Program-made: the position numbers and the translations under genes
In this document: positions 8,545-8,809 of the stretch, one piece after another
Numbering within the stretch: the first letter of the stretch is position 1
Layout: every line of letters starts with the position of its first letter
The notes under the pieces: model-generated
What the model saw: the letters and a program-made list of their open reading frames with translations, nothing else
Databases searched by the model: none
What the model was told of the DNA's origin: nothing
NCBI GenBank assembly: GCA_005788205.1
Contig: SXYT01000187.1
Location: 1-8,809 of the forward strand
DNA: 8,809 nucleotides
Direction: 5' to 3'
Source: Actinomycetota bacterium
GTDB lineage: Bacteria; Actinomycetota; Acidimicrobiia; Acidimicrobiales; Ilumatobacteraceae

Positions 8545-8558
8545 CTCCTCTTTCCTCC
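8545..8558 (-). promoter_or_regulatory. Ribosome binding site of recC
   Basis: The minus strand reads GGGGAGGAAAGAGGAGTCA directly before the recC ATG. The purine-rich GAGGAG core (8545-8550) lies 3 bases from the ATG, with GAGG at a 5-base spacing. A second GGAGG lies further upstream, at a 12-base spacing. It is the clearest Shine-Dalgarno signal of the three rec genes and supports the ATG at 8541 as the operon's first start. recB and recD have weak sites, which fits coupling by ATGA overlaps. Confidence 0.65.
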
Positions 8559-8562
8559 CCGC

Positions 8563-8568
8563 ACCTTA
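8563..8568 (-). promoter_or_regulatory. Weak candidate -10 element for the recCBD operon
   Basis: The minus strand reads TAAGGT, which fits the loose TANNNT pattern of housekeeping sigma factors in actinobacteria. Transcription would begin close to 8556, leaving a leader of roughly 15 bases with the ribosome binding site. The -35 position falls near CTGTCC (8586-8591), which matches TTGACA only weakly. This is the best candidate I see in the gap, but transcription could also come from the gene upstream, which runs in the same direction. Confidence 0.2.
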
Positions 8569-8580
8569 TGAGGGGCCTAA

Positions 8581-8606
8581 CCGACGGACAGTTGGCCACC
8601 CGTCGG
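8581..8606. repeat. Inverted repeat upstream of recC
   Basis: CCGACGG (8581-8587) and CCGTCGG (8600-8606) are perfect 7-base arms around a 12-base spacer. It sits about 40 bases upstream of the recC start. Neither strand has a T-run next to it, so it is not a typical intrinsic terminator for the gene upstream. It could be an operator for recCBD, a Rho-associated RNA hairpin at the end of the upstream gene, or chance in GC-rich DNA. It does not look like an actinobacterial LexA box (GAAC-N4-GTTC). Confidence 0.4.
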
Positions 8607-8659
8607 GGTGGGAGATTGTGCCAGAGGGGTGTGGGAGGGTTTCCCCCCAGCGCACGGGC

Positions 8660-8809
8660 CTATTCGGTCATGAACTTGGGCAGGTCGCGGAGGCGGGCGT
8701 CGTTCGAGAAGATCTCGATAGGGGCCACCGTCGGCAGGCGCAGGGCACGCTGGATGATCCGGCACGTGGTGTGCTGGTTGTATTCGGCCAGCGTCACCGC
8801 CCAGCCGTC
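8660..8809 (-). CDS. Unidentified protein, C-terminal end (partial)
   Basis: This open frame runs in from the right edge and ends at TAG (8660-8662), giving 49 residues. It is not the shadow type of frame: about 45 of 49 third codon positions are G or C, and the residues are balanced, with an amphipathic helix-like stretch AEYNQHTTCRIIQRALRLP followed by PIEIFSNDARL and a final LPKFMTE. I do not recognise the family, and no catalytic motif is visible in this fragment. It lies 118 bases upstream of recC on the same strand, so it might share transcription with the operon, but the gap and the good recC ribosome binding site also allow independent expression. A competing minus-strand frame at 8577-8765 is Pro/Arg-rich and looks like a shadow. 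Confidence 0.6.
   Translation of the reverse strand, partial: DGWAVTLAEYNQHTTCRIIQRALRLPTVAPIEIFSNDARLRDLPKFMTE

Noticed and set aside
8577..8765. Minus-strand 62-codon open frame upstream of recC
   Set aside because: Pro/Arg/Gly-rich low-complexity product, overlapping in another frame with the better-supported partial gene ending at 8660. No good ribosome binding site is apparent.

Overview
The window is high-GC DNA carrying a compact operon for the RecBCD helicase-nuclease, transcribed on the minus strand in the order recC, recB, recD. The very high G/C use at third codon positions and the family-level resemblance to actinobacterial RecBCD and LeuD proteins suggest an actinomycete (Actinomycetota, possibly Micrococcales-like). 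The assignment to phylum is an inference from protein character and composition; I cannot name a genus.

Layout from left to right. Positions 1-111 (+) hold the last 36 codons of leuD, the small subunit of 3-isopropylmalate dehydratase. An 89-base convergent gap (112-200) follows. Then come recD (201-1910, -), recB (1907-5176, -) and recC (5173-8541, -), joined by two ATGA stop/start overlaps. A 118-base gap (8542-8659) upstream of recC holds its ribosome binding site, an inverted repeat and a weak promoter candidate. At the right edge (8660-8809, -) is the 3' end of a gene running in the same direction, which I do not recognise.

The three rec proteins should form one heterotrimer that processes double-strand DNA ends. 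RecB is the 3'-5' SF1A helicase with a C-terminal nuclease. RecC is the scaffold that in E. coli scans for Chi. RecD is the 5'-3' SF1B helicase. All the main helicase motifs in RecB and RecD and the RecB nuclease residues are present, so the complex looks intact. The overlapping genes suggest co-translation in fixed stoichiometry.

I found no mobile element, CRISPR array, RNA gene or sign of a new system. This is mostly an ordinary housekeeping DNA-repair locus. The points worth a second look are small: start choice in recB, the inverted repeat before recC, the hairpin at the recD stop, the acidic RecB linker and the unidentified upstream gene.
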